Position numbers and translations under genes: made by a program
In this document: one piece after another, positions 52,328 to 59,636 of the stretch
How the letters are laid out: each line of letters begins with the position of its first letter
Numbering within the stretch: position 1 is the first letter of the stretch
Assembly (NCBI GenBank): GCA_903864275.1
Contig: CAIPFE010000059.1
Span: 94,679 to 158,678 of the forward strand
Length of the DNA: 64,000 bases
Source of the DNA: an uncultured Mucilaginibacter sp.
GTDB lineage: Bacteria > Bacteroidota > Bacteroidia > Sphingobacteriales > Sphingobacteriaceae
Reading direction: 5' to 3'
The notes under the pieces: model-generated
What the model saw: only the letters and a program-made list of their open reading frames with translations
The model's database searches: none
Told to the model about the DNA's origin: nothing

Positions 52328-53923
52328 ATGAAAAAGACTGCAGGGATAATTTTCAGGTCGTTGATATTGCTTTTGGTTGGAATAGCCATTGGCTTGTATA
52401 TCAGTGACAATAATTTCGCCGGCCGTACACTGGGTTTTTCAATCGGCAACCATGACAAGGTGTCAAAAGCTTTAACGCTGATAAAAAACAATTATGTTGA
52501 TTCGGTTAACGAGGATAGCTTAGAGGGCATTACCGTTAATGACCTTTTGCAAAACCTCGATCCCCACTCGCTTTATTTACAGCCCCAACGGGCACAATCC
52601 ATTAACGAAAGCCTGGATGGCAGTTTTACAGGTGTAGGTTTAGAATACCAACTGCTGCGCGACACGCTGGTTATTACACAGGTTTATCCCGGCGGGCCAG
52701 CTGCTAATGCCGGGTTGATAGCCGGCGACCGTGTAATTAATGTTGACAAGAAAAAGTTTTCGGGCACGAAGCTTACGGCCGACCGTGTGAACAAAGTTTT
52801 CAGGGGCGATACCGATGCCGTAATATCACTTGCGGTACTGGCCCCGAATAGTAAAAATATAAGGTCTTTCTCCATAAAACGCGGGCATGTGGATCTGAGC
52901 AGCCTGGACGCTGCGTATATGGCTGCGCCCGGCGTTGGCTATATTAAGATCAGCAAGTTTGCTTTAACAACTGATGTTGATTTCCGTGCCGCGCTTGCTA
53001 AACTTAAAAAACAGGGCCTTAAAAAACTGGTGCTCGACATCAGGGACAACGGCGGCGGTTACCTTAATGCCGCAACGGCACTCGCCGATGAATTTTTGAA
53101 AAAAGACAAACTGATCGTTTACACCAAAGGTGTGCATGATGAACGCAAGGATTATTTTGCAACGGACTCGGGTGAGTTTAAGGATGGGAAATTAGCAGTG
53201 TTAATTGATGAGTATTCGGCATCTGCAAGCGAGATACTGGCAGGGGCATTGCAGGACCTTGACCGGGCCGTAATTGTTGGCCGCCGCTCGTTTGGCAAAG
53301 GTCTGGTGCAGCAGCAGTTCCCCTTCGGGGACGGCTCGGCTGTTAACTTAACGGTAGCGAGGTATTATACACCATCGGGAAGGTCGATACAAAAATCATA
53401 CAAAGAGGGGGTTGATAGTTACCACAATGAAATATCGGAAAGGATGCGAAAAGGCGAATTATTTTCGGCCCAGAGTAACTTCGATGACAGCATTTTTAAA
53501 AGGCCATCACCATATCGTACCTTAAACGGGCGAAAGGTGTTTAGCGGCGGAGGCATTATGCCTGATATTTTTGTACCTGCCGATACTGCAGAAAATAGTC
53601 CTTTAATAGGCGAATTAGGCGATCAGCAGCTGTTTACAGCTTATGTTATCGACAAACTGCAGCCAACATTAAACAAATTCCCGTCTGCTGATTCCTTTAT
53701 AAAGGATTATGAAGTAAATAATAATGAGTTTGATAACTACATATTATACGCCTCGAAAACCATTAAGGAAATGGACTCGCACGAGCTGCGCATGTCGGAA
53801 CCGGCAATAAAAACATTGATAAAAGCCTTTGCAGCCCGTTTTAAATGGGGCGACAATGCTTACTTTGAAGCGCTGAACAGTGACGATGTTACGTTGAAAA
53901 AAGCTATTGCGGCGATAGAGTGA
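52328..53923 (+). CDS. S41 C-terminal processing peptidase
   Basis: 531 residues with an N-terminal membrane anchor or signal (about 5-25). A helical region, a PDZ domain (about 90-170, GVGLEYQLLRDTLVITQVYPGGPAANAGLIAGDRV), then the S41 catalytic part with RDNGGGYLNAATALADEF, the nucleophile in DEYSASASEILAG (Ser about 300) and the Lys in VGRRSFGKGLVQ (about 323). It cuts proteins in the periplasm. The TGA stop doubles as the start of the next repeat cassette. Confidence 0.94.
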   Translation: MKKTAGIIFRSLILLLVGIAIGLYISDNNFAGRTLGFSIGNHDKVSKALTLIKNNYVDSVNEDSLEGITVNDLLQNLDPHSLYLQPQRAQSINESLDGSFTGVGLEYQLLRDTLVITQVYPGGPAANAGLIAGDRVINVDKKKFSGTKLTADRVNKVFRGDTDAVISLAVLAPNSKNIRSFSIKRGHVDLSSLDAAYMAAPGVGYIKISKFALTTDVDFRAALAKLKKQGLKKLVLDIRDNGGGYLNAATALADEFLKKDKLIVYTKGVHDERKDYFATDSGEFKDGKLAVLIDEYSASASEILAGALQDLDRAVIVGRRSFGKGLVQQQFPFGDGSAVNLTVARYYTPSGRSIQKSYKEGVDSYHNEISERMRKGELFSAQSNFDDSIFKRPSPYRTLNGRKVFSGGGIMPDIFVPADTAENSPLIGELGDQQLFTAYVIDKLQPTLNKFPSADSFIKDYEVNNNEFDNYILYASKTIKEMDSHELRMSEPAIKTLIKAFAARFKWGDNAYFEALNSDDVTLKKAIAAIE

Positions 53924-54439
53924 TTTCGGATTTCGGATGTTCGATTTCGGATTTATTTTTTTATTTCGAATTTGAGATATAATTTAAAAATTTAAAATAT
54001 AAGACCGTTATGGACAAGATAGAATTAAAACGAAGGACACAGCGATTTGCTATTGATGTTATAAAGTTTGTCGAAGAACTTCCGCCTAAACGCTCACTCA
54101 ATGTTTTATCCAATCAATTATTAAGATGCTCATCGTCGGTTGGCGCTAACTACCGATCAGCCTGTAAAGGAAAATCAACCGCCGATTTCATTAATAAAAT
54201 TGTCATTGTTGAAGAAGAAGCTGACGAATCTATTTTTTGGCTTGAATTAATGGAAGAATCTGGTTTGGTAGATGTAAAAGGCGTGCTGCCATTAAAAAAG
54301 GAAGCTAATGAACTTACAGCAATATTTACGGCAATAGGCAAAACAGCAAAGGCAAATCAACGCAATGCTAAATCAGAAATAAAAAAATAAAAACTCATAA
54401 TATTAAATCCGAAATCGAACATCCGAAATCCGAAATTAA
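53922..54439. mobile_element. Four-helix-bundle cassette with 33-bp perfect inverted ends
   Basis: Left end 53923-53955 and right end 54404-54436 are exact reverse complements over 33 bp, each made of five GATTTCG-type heptads. Inside is one ORF of the four-helix-bundle (23S rRNA intervening-sequence, S23) family. Total 514 bp. A deleted copy with the same ends occurs at 20824-21007. This layout (inverted ends plus S23-type ORF) mirrors intervening sequences of 23S rRNA genes, but this copy is in a spacer between a protease gene and der. Confidence 0.75.
54010..54390 (+). CDS. Four-helix-bundle (S23-type) protein inside the cassette
   Basis: 126 residues, mostly helical. RTQRFAIDVIKFVEELPPKRSLNVLSNQLLRCSSSVGANYRSACKGKSTADFINKIVIVEEEADESIFWLELM matches the four-helix-bundle family (TIGR02436 type), which includes S23 proteins of 23S rRNA intervening sequences and is related in fold to the Avd protein of diversity-generating retroelements. 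No reverse transcriptase is nearby. Its role in spreading the cassette is inference. Confidence 0.9.
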   Translation: MDKIELKRRTQRFAIDVIKFVEELPPKRSLNVLSNQLLRCSSSVGANYRSACKGKSTADFINKIVIVEEEADESIFWLELMEESGLVDVKGVLPLKKEANELTAIFTAIGKTAKANQRNAKSEIKK

Positions 54440-54441
54440 AA

Positions 54442-55743
54442 CTATTTCTGCCTGAACCAAACCTGTATCGGCGAGCCTGAAAATTCAAAATTCTCCCTTA
54501 ACTTATTTTCAATAAAGCGGTAGTAAGGCTCTTTTACATATTGGGGAAGATTGCAAAAAAACGCAAACATGGGCGATGTGCCTGCTATCTGCGTAATGTA
54601 TTTTATCTTCACATACTTGCCTTTGATGGCCGGCGGCGGGTAATTTTCAATAATGGGCAGCATTACCTCGTTGAGTTTTGAGGTAGGGATTTTCCTGGTC
54701 TTGTTTTGATAAACCAGGTTCGCTGTGTCAATCACCTTTAACACTCTTTGTTTTTCGGTAACCGAAGTAAAAACAATAGGCACATCGCTAAACGGGGCTA
54801 TCTTGTCCCTGATCTGTTCTTCAAAAACTTTTATGGTTTTATTGTTTTTTTCGATCAGGTCCCATTTGTTGACTACGATGACAATACCTTTTTTATTTTT
54901 TTCGGCGAGGTGGAAAATGTTGATATCCTGCGATTCGATACCTTCAACCGCATCTATCATCAGGATCACCACATCGGCTTCTTCCAGGGCCTTAATGGTA
55001 CGCATCACCGAATAAAATTCGATATTCTCCTTAACCTTGGTTTTTTTACGGAGCCCGGCGGTATCGATGAGCATAAAGTTATGCCCGTACTGGTTGTAAT
55101 GGATATGGATGGAGTCGCGTGTGGTGCCTGCAATCGGCGTTACGATATTGCGCTCTTTCCCGATCAATGAATTGATGATAGACGATTTACCCACGTTCGG
55201 GCGGCCCACAATCGCATATTTCGGCAGGGCATTTTCTTCTACCTGCTCATCATCAAAGTGTTTTACCACTTCATCAAGCAGTTCGCCGGTGCCGGAGCCT
55301 GTCATAGACGAAATATTATACAATTCACCCAATCCCAAACTATAAAACACCATCGAATCTGCCAACAGCGAAGTATTATCCAGCTTGTTCACTACCACAA
55401 ATACAGGCTTTTTGCCTTTGCGCAGCAGGCTGGCAATTTCATCGTCAAGGTCGGTAATGCCGGTAGTTACATCAACCATAAATAAAATAACGGTAGCCTC
55501 TTCAATGGCGATGATCACCTGCTCGCGTATGGCGGCTTCAAACAGGTCGTCCGAGTTGGCCACATAGCCGCCGGTATCAATCACGGTAAATGAATGGCCT
55601 GTCCACTCGGAAACGCCGTAATGCCTGTCGCGGGTTACCCCGCTCACATCATCAACAATGGCCTTGCGGCTTTCGGTTAAACGGTTATATAATGTTGATT
55701 TGCCTACATTGGGGCGGCCAACTATGGCTACTATGTTACTCAT
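54442..55743 (-). CDS. der: GTPase Der (EngA), ribosome assembly
   Basis: 433 residues with two tandem GTPase domains: GRPNVGKST (about 8) and GRPNVGKSS (about 181), each with DTGG/DTAG and NKxD (NKLD, NKWD) motifs, then a C-terminal KH-like domain (about 350-433). It helps 50S subunit maturation. era lies just upstream on the same strand with a repeat-filled 200-bp spacer. Intact, typical length. Confidence 0.97.
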   Translation of the reverse strand: MSNIVAIVGRPNVGKSTLYNRLTESRKAIVDDVSGVTRDRHYGVSEWTGHSFTVIDTGGYVANSDDLFEAAIREQVIIAIEEATVILFMVDVTTGITDLDDEIASLLRKGKKPVFVVVNKLDNTSLLADSMVFYSLGLGELYNISSMTGSGTGELLDEVVKHFDDEQVEENALPKYAIVGRPNVGKSSIINSLIGKERNIVTPIAGTTRDSIHIHYNQYGHNFMLIDTAGLRKKTKVKENIEFYSVMRTIKALEEADVVILMIDAVEGIESQDINIFHLAEKNKKGIVIVVNKWDLIEKNNKTIKVFEEQIRDKIAPFSDVPIVFTSVTEKQRVLKVIDTANLVYQNKTRKIPTSKLNEVMLPIIENYPPPAIKGKYVKIKYITQIAGTSPMFAFFCNLPQYVKEPYYRFIENKLRENFEFSGSPIQVWFRQK

Positions 55744-55750
55744 GGTTTTA

Positions 55751-55938
55751 GATGTGAGATATGAGATTTGAGATATGAGATGTGAGATATGAGATATGAG
55801 ATAAGCAGTTGGCTGCTAATTTCAATATTCATGTCCCGAATCCCACGTCACATATCTCTTATCTAATTTATCTTGAGATGTCCCGATAGATTTTTGAGTG
55901 CGCTTTTATCTCAAATCTCATATCTCACATCTCAAATC
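55751..55938. repeat. GATNTGA heptad inverted arrays between era and der
   Basis: Left arm 55751-55806: seven or eight words (GATGTGA, GATATGA, GATTTGA). Right arm 55908-55935: four words (ATCTCAA, ATCTCAT, ATCTCAC, ATCTCAA). A partial inner inverted piece is seen near 55845-55870. The spacer is between two co-directional genes. Confidence 0.8.
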
Positions 55939-55941
55939 TAC

Positions 55942-56817
55942 TTATTCGTATCCAAACTGTTTCAGGTAATTTTTCTTACTTCTCCAGTCGGGGATAACTT
56001 TTACAAACATTTCGAGGAAGACCTTTTTCTGGAAAAAATCTTCCATATCCCGGCGCGCGTAGGTGCCTACTATTTTCAGCATTTCGCCGCCTTTGCCGAT
56101 GATGATATTTTTTTGCGAATCGCGCTCCACAATAATTTCGGCGCTGATACGGTGCAGCTTTTCGCCTTCCACAAAAGCTATTATAATCACCTCGGTGCTG
56201 TACGGGATTTCTTTTTTATATTGTTTAAATACCTGCGCCCTTATCATTTCTGATGCAAAAAAGCGGTCGTTACGATCGGTTAGGGCGTCCTTTTCGTAAT
56301 AAGCCGGGTGTTCGGGCAAATGCTCGATCACAAAGTTCATTACGGCAAGCACGTTGTAATCTTTTAATGCCGATATAGCGAAAATGGCTTTTGGATTTAA
56401 TTTTTCCTGCCAGTATTCAACCTTGGCTTTTACGGTTTCCTCGTCCGACAGATCGACTTTATTTATCAGCACTGCAAGCGGCGCCTCCGAGCCTTCCAGC
56501 TTTTTTAACACGTCGGCTTCGTCGTATTCCTCGTAAATATCCGTCACCAGCAAAATAAGGTCGGCATCCACTATCGAGCCATCCACCTGGTGCATCATGC
56601 TTTCATGCAGGGCGTAGTGCGGTTTAATAATACCGGGGGTATCCGAAAATACGATCTGGTAATCTTCATCGTTCACAATGCCCAAAATACGGTGGCGCGT
56701 GGTTTGCGCTTTTGGGGTGATGATGCTCATTTTTTCGCCTACCAGCGCATTCATCAGGGTTGATTTACCCGCGTTGGGCTTACCAATTATACTTACAAAA
56801 CCTGCCTTATGCGCCAT
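55942..56817 (-). CDS. era: GTPase Era
   Basis: 291 residues from MAHKAGFVSIIGKPNAGKST (56817); 11 codons upstream are a non-conserved extension. G1 GKPNAGKST, G3 DTPG, G4 NKVD, then a KH domain with IIIGKGGEMLKIVGTYARRDME (about 235-257) and the FLEMFVKVIPDWR end. It binds the 3' end of 16S rRNA during 30S assembly. Length matches the family. Confidence 0.97.
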   Translation of the reverse strand: MAHKAGFVSIIGKPNAGKSTLMNALVGEKMSIITPKAQTTRHRILGIVNDEDYQIVFSDTPGIIKPHYALHESMMHQVDGSIVDADLILLVTDIYEEYDEADVLKKLEGSEAPLAVLINKVDLSDEETVKAKVEYWQEKLNPKAIFAISALKDYNVLAVMNFVIEHLPEHPAYYEKDALTDRNDRFFASEMIRAQVFKQYKKEIPYSTEVIIIAFVEGEKLHRISAEIIVERDSQKNIIIGKGGEMLKIVGTYARRDMEDFFQKKVFLEMFVKVIPDWRSKKNYLKQFGYE

Positions 56818-56839
56818 AAAAAAATAAACAAAATATAAT

Positions 56840-56878
56840 TTGGACTGCAAAGAAACGAATTATATCTTTGCAGTCCAA
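56840..56878. promoter_or_regulatory. 14-bp perfect inverted repeat over a promoter element
   Basis: TTGGACTGCAAAGA (56840-56853) and TCTTTGCAGTCCAA (56865-56878) are exact reverse complements around an 11-nt loop. The right half carries TATCTTTG (56863-56870), a TAnnTTTG element reading towards the tRNA. The palindrome could bind a dimeric regulator or form a hairpin at the transcript start. Confidence 0.55.
56863..56870 (+). promoter_or_regulatory. -7 element upstream of tRNA-fMet
   Basis: TATCTTTG, exact TAnnTTTG match, about 90 bp before the tRNA; lies within the inverted repeat. Confidence 0.5.
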
Positions 56879-56960
56879 TTAAAACGGAGTGCAAATTGCA
56901 TTTTTGACAATTGGAAAGCCCTTTTTGCAGTTATGCGCAAAGAGTAATAACAAAAAATAG

Positions 56961-57033
<73 letters not shown>

Positions 57034-57034
57034 C

Positions 57035-57083
57035 AAAGGCAGTGTGAGTGTGGGTGCGAGTGTGTGCCACTCACACTGCCTTT
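57035..57083 (+). terminator. Terminator-like 16-bp inverted repeat after tRNA-fMet
   Basis: AAAGGCAGTGTGAGTG (57035-57050) and its exact reverse complement (57068-57083), followed by TTTTCTT. The arms are built from 6-bp AGTGTG words, and further inverted words (CTCACA) run to about 57112. Confidence 0.7.
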
Positions 57084-57121
57084 TCTTCATTACTCACGCT
57101 CACACTCACACTCTTTCCGTC

Positions 57122-57472
57122 ATGTTTGATTTCGAAAACCTGGAAGTCTACAAAAAAGCAAAGGCCTTTAATTCAGTTGTCAGAAACTCGATATTAATCC
57201 CCGGAACATTAGATGCCGCCACAAAAAATCAATTAAGGCGTGCGGCCCTTAGCATAGTATTAAATATAGCGGAAGGAACAAGCAGGTTCAGCAAACCCGA
57301 CAGGAGGAATTTTTGCGTTATAGCAAGAGGGTCTGTTTTTGAATGTGTGGCCATTTTCGATATGCTGAACGATGATAATCAACTAAGCATCGATTTGTTT
57401 AGAGATCTTTATAGCCAGTCTGAAGAAATTTCAAAAATGCTGTTTGCCATGATCAGAAACCTTGAAAGTTAA
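57122..57472 (+). CDS. Second four-helix-bundle (S23-type) protein
   Basis: 116 residues from the ATG at 57122 (MFDFENLEVYKKAKAFNSVV). LRRAALSIVLNIAEGTSRFSKPDRRNFCVIARGSVFECVAIFDML matches the same family as the protein at 54010-54390, with the typical NIAEG motif. It sits downstream of tRNA-fMet and follows a field of inverted 6-bp words, again pairing an S23-type ORF with short-word repeats. It is not a close copy of the first protein. Confidence 0.9.
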   Translation: MFDFENLEVYKKAKAFNSVVRNSILIPGTLDAATKNQLRRAALSIVLNIAEGTSRFSKPDRRNFCVIARGSVFECVAIFDMLNDDNQLSIDLFRDLYSQSEEISKMLFAMIRNLES

Positions 57473-57518
57473 AAATTTTCCGGATTCTATTTCGCAGGAT
57501 TATGTTGCTAAAAATAAC

Positions 57519-57547
57519 CCCAAGTCTAAAGATTTGAGGCTTTTTTC
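57519..57547 (+). terminator. Terminator-like hairpin after the second S23 ORF
   Basis: CCCAAGTC / GATTTGAGG stem with a TAAA loop and a run of T. A second perfect hairpin (AGCTTCAGTT / AACTGAAGCT, 57555-57577) follows, then eight G in a row. Confidence 0.55.
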
Positions 57548-57631
57548 TTTTATAAGCTTCAGTTGCAAACTGAAGCTAGACGGGGGGGGCGAAATTTATT
57601 CAAATGTTTTCGTAACGATTTATAATTCCGA

Positions 57632-58657
57632 CTATTTTACGCGATATGCAGGAATTCTATCCAGGTTCATGCCATCGAGGATTTGAATGGACGATGCCGG
57701 GCCCAGGTCTGGGTTGTCCCATTGCCTTAACGCCCAAACAACTTTCTTTTCGCGTGTAACTTCTATTAATTGCACGGAATTTTGCCAGTCGGCAGCATTC
57801 TTTATCCCGTTATTGGCCCAATTGCTGAATATGGTGTTGCCGTTATCCAGCCTTACTGCAACCTGCAACTGATAAAGTTTAATGTCTGGGATATCTTTCT
57901 GGCTTATATCCCATACTACAGCTCCCGATTTATCCACTTCGCTGATATAGCTGCCCTTGTTAGTGGTAATTAAAGTATTTCCATTTTTTAATCGAATGGC
58001 GCTCCAGGGCGGACTGGTTGTAACACACCAGATTTGTTTACCCCGAATATCATGTTCTGTTACGGTATTTGAGTCGAGATGGGCAGCCAGAATGGTACCC
58101 TCCGGCGTCATCCGCACCCTGCGGAATTGTAAATGCGGCGCCGGTTTTCCGGTCGCAATAGTAAATTCGTTTAGTGTTTTTCCGGTTTTTGTATTTATCA
58201 GCATCACACGTGCCGGCACACCATTAATTACCATCAATACCTTGTGTTTGCCGATGGGTTCAACGGAATGTATTTCGGTTCCGGGCGGAGCAATATAATT
58301 CCAGATAATTTTTTTTTCAGGCGTTATTTCGCTTGCACCTACCTTGCGGCAAAAAACAATATTGCCATTGGCCCGCATGGTAGCATCGCCCAATTCCTCC
58401 ATGGTGCCCGTCGAATCTTTAGTGGGCACTTCAAAAAACCAGGCAACCTGCCCCTTGTGAATTAAGAAAACGGTTTGCACAGGCTTTCTATAATCCCACT
58501 CACCCGTGTAAAGAAAATCATGCTGTGCCATGCCTTTTCCGGGTAAAACCGGAAAACTAATTTTGGCGCCTCCATTTTTAGCTTCCTGCGTCGCGCAGCC
58601 GCCCGCTATTTTCAGCAGAATAAGTAATACCAAGCCGGGGAACGTTATTAGTTTCAT
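57632..58657 (-). CDS. Lipoprotein with arylsulfotransferase-like propeller
   Basis: 341 residues from MKLITFPGLVLLILLKIAGGCATQ (58657), chosen because it opens a lipoprotein signal with lipobox AGGC; the longer frame adds a basic, non-conserved 28 residues. The rest is repeated propeller blades with Trp and Gly-Asn turns (ANGNIVF, LKNGNTLITT, LDNGNTIFSNW), similar to ASST/PQQ-like propellers. The arylsulfotransferase catalytic His is not evident by eye. Outer-membrane or periplasmic lipoprotein of unknown ligand. Confidence 0.75.
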   Translation of the reverse strand: MKLITFPGLVLLILLKIAGGCATQEAKNGGAKISFPVLPGKGMAQHDFLYTGEWDYRKPVQTVFLIHKGQVAWFFEVPTKDSTGTMEELGDATMRANGNIVFCRKVGASEITPEKKIIWNYIAPPGTEIHSVEPIGKHKVLMVINGVPARVMLINTKTGKTLNEFTIATGKPAPHLQFRRVRMTPEGTILAAHLDSNTVTEHDIRGKQIWCVTTSPPWSAIRLKNGNTLITTNKGSYISEVDKSGAVVWDISQKDIPDIKLYQLQVAVRLDNGNTIFSNWANNGIKNAADWQNSVQLIEVTREKKVVWALRQWDNPDLGPASSIQILDGMNLDRIPAYRVK

Positions 58658-58978
58658 TAGCCACAAATTCTTGCCTTTTTTGAACAACTTAGAAAACCGG
58701 TCCTTCAGTCTCTTTTGATAGTTAGCCCTTCGCACGAACAAAAAAGCTGGCCCGGTTTATAAAAAACTGCAATGGAAATATAGCGAGTTATATCCGGTTA
58801 AACTTAAAAAATCTTAAAAGCTATAATCCTCTGATCTAAATCTTATAGTAGTTTGTCAGGCTGCTTTATCAATAGGCGCTTGCAACCTAATAATAGAAGC
58901 GGAATATTTGGGGTACGTTTGAGTGTTGTGAAAAGTTGTTTTGGGGTCGAGTTCTTCAAAGACAGATCAAATACTACC
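58658..58978. other. Spacer between the propeller gene and a broken regulator
   Basis: About 320 bp. The minus strand has a further open stretch (about 45 codons) right after the stop of the regulator remnant, but it does not look like the expected continuation of that protein. No promoter or RNA is supported. Confidence 0.35.
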
Positions 58979-59272
58979 CTAATGCAGCAAGTTTTTCCGG
59001 CTAAACTTGTATTCCGGCCGGGTTAATTTCAGTACATAAAAATATATCAAAGGGCCAAGCGCCAACGAAAACTGCAGCGGCAACCGTATATCGATGCCCG
59101 GGATACGGATCATCCACAAAACCATCACCACAAGCGCCAGGGCAAGAAACCGGTTAGCAGGGCGGTTTATCTTTTTGGTGAAACTTAACAACAAAGCAAA
59201 ATTCAGCCCGGTAAACAGTATTCCCAGGAAGGCCACGTCGTAAAAGTTAATATGGGATGTATAGAGATTCAC
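58979..59272 (-). pseudogene. N-terminal fragment of a membrane AraC-type regulator
   Basis: 97 residues, MNLYTSHINFYDVAFLGILFTGLNFALLLSF style start with three membrane helices, matching the front of Bacteroidota regulators that have a multi-helix membrane part and a C-terminal AraC domain. It appears to lack about ten residues between IDIRL and PLQFSLALGPL and stops after SRKNLLH, with no AraC domain downstream. A decayed gene at the edge of the restriction island. Confidence 0.6.
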
Positions 59273-59636
59273 GTGGATAAATATCGGGAAGATTTTAGGA
59301 TAATGGGTTGCGCATAGTCTCCGTCAACAGTAAAAACAAAAAAGCCTGCAACTTTTCGCGAAAGCTTTCAGTAGTACATAAGGTAAAAGAAATTTGGGCA
59401 TTGCCTGCGGCCCGCGCTGTACGTTCATACGCCTGCAGGCATTACGCTCGAAGGCTGGTATCCACTGCCATCGCTAATGCGGGCTTTACGTTCAAACAGG
59501 CATACCGGAGGCAGTTGAAAACTATATTCATAGCAATCCGAAGTTACAAATTTTGGACAGCGGATGATTCCGTTACTAAAAGGTGGCATAGACAGTTTAA
59601 TTTTCTAACTTTATAAATTGGAAATTGACGCTATAA
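59273..59636. other. Spacer before the restriction system
   Basis: About 360 bp with one unconvincing plus-strand ORF (59308-59616, basic, no known pattern). AT content rises towards res. It probably holds the res promoter; no exact consensus element was noticed. Confidence 0.35.

Noticed and set aside
57632..58657. Active arylsulfotransferase
   Set aside because: Propeller similarity is visible but the catalytic residues could not be identified by eye.
58855..58978. Continuation of the AraC-type regulator downstream of its stop
   Set aside because: The open stretch on the minus strand does not resemble the next part of such regulators, so it was not joined to the remnant.
59308..59616. 102-codon basic ORF before res
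   Set aside because: No recognisable pattern, Arg/Ala-rich from a local GC-rich patch; cannot be supported as a gene.
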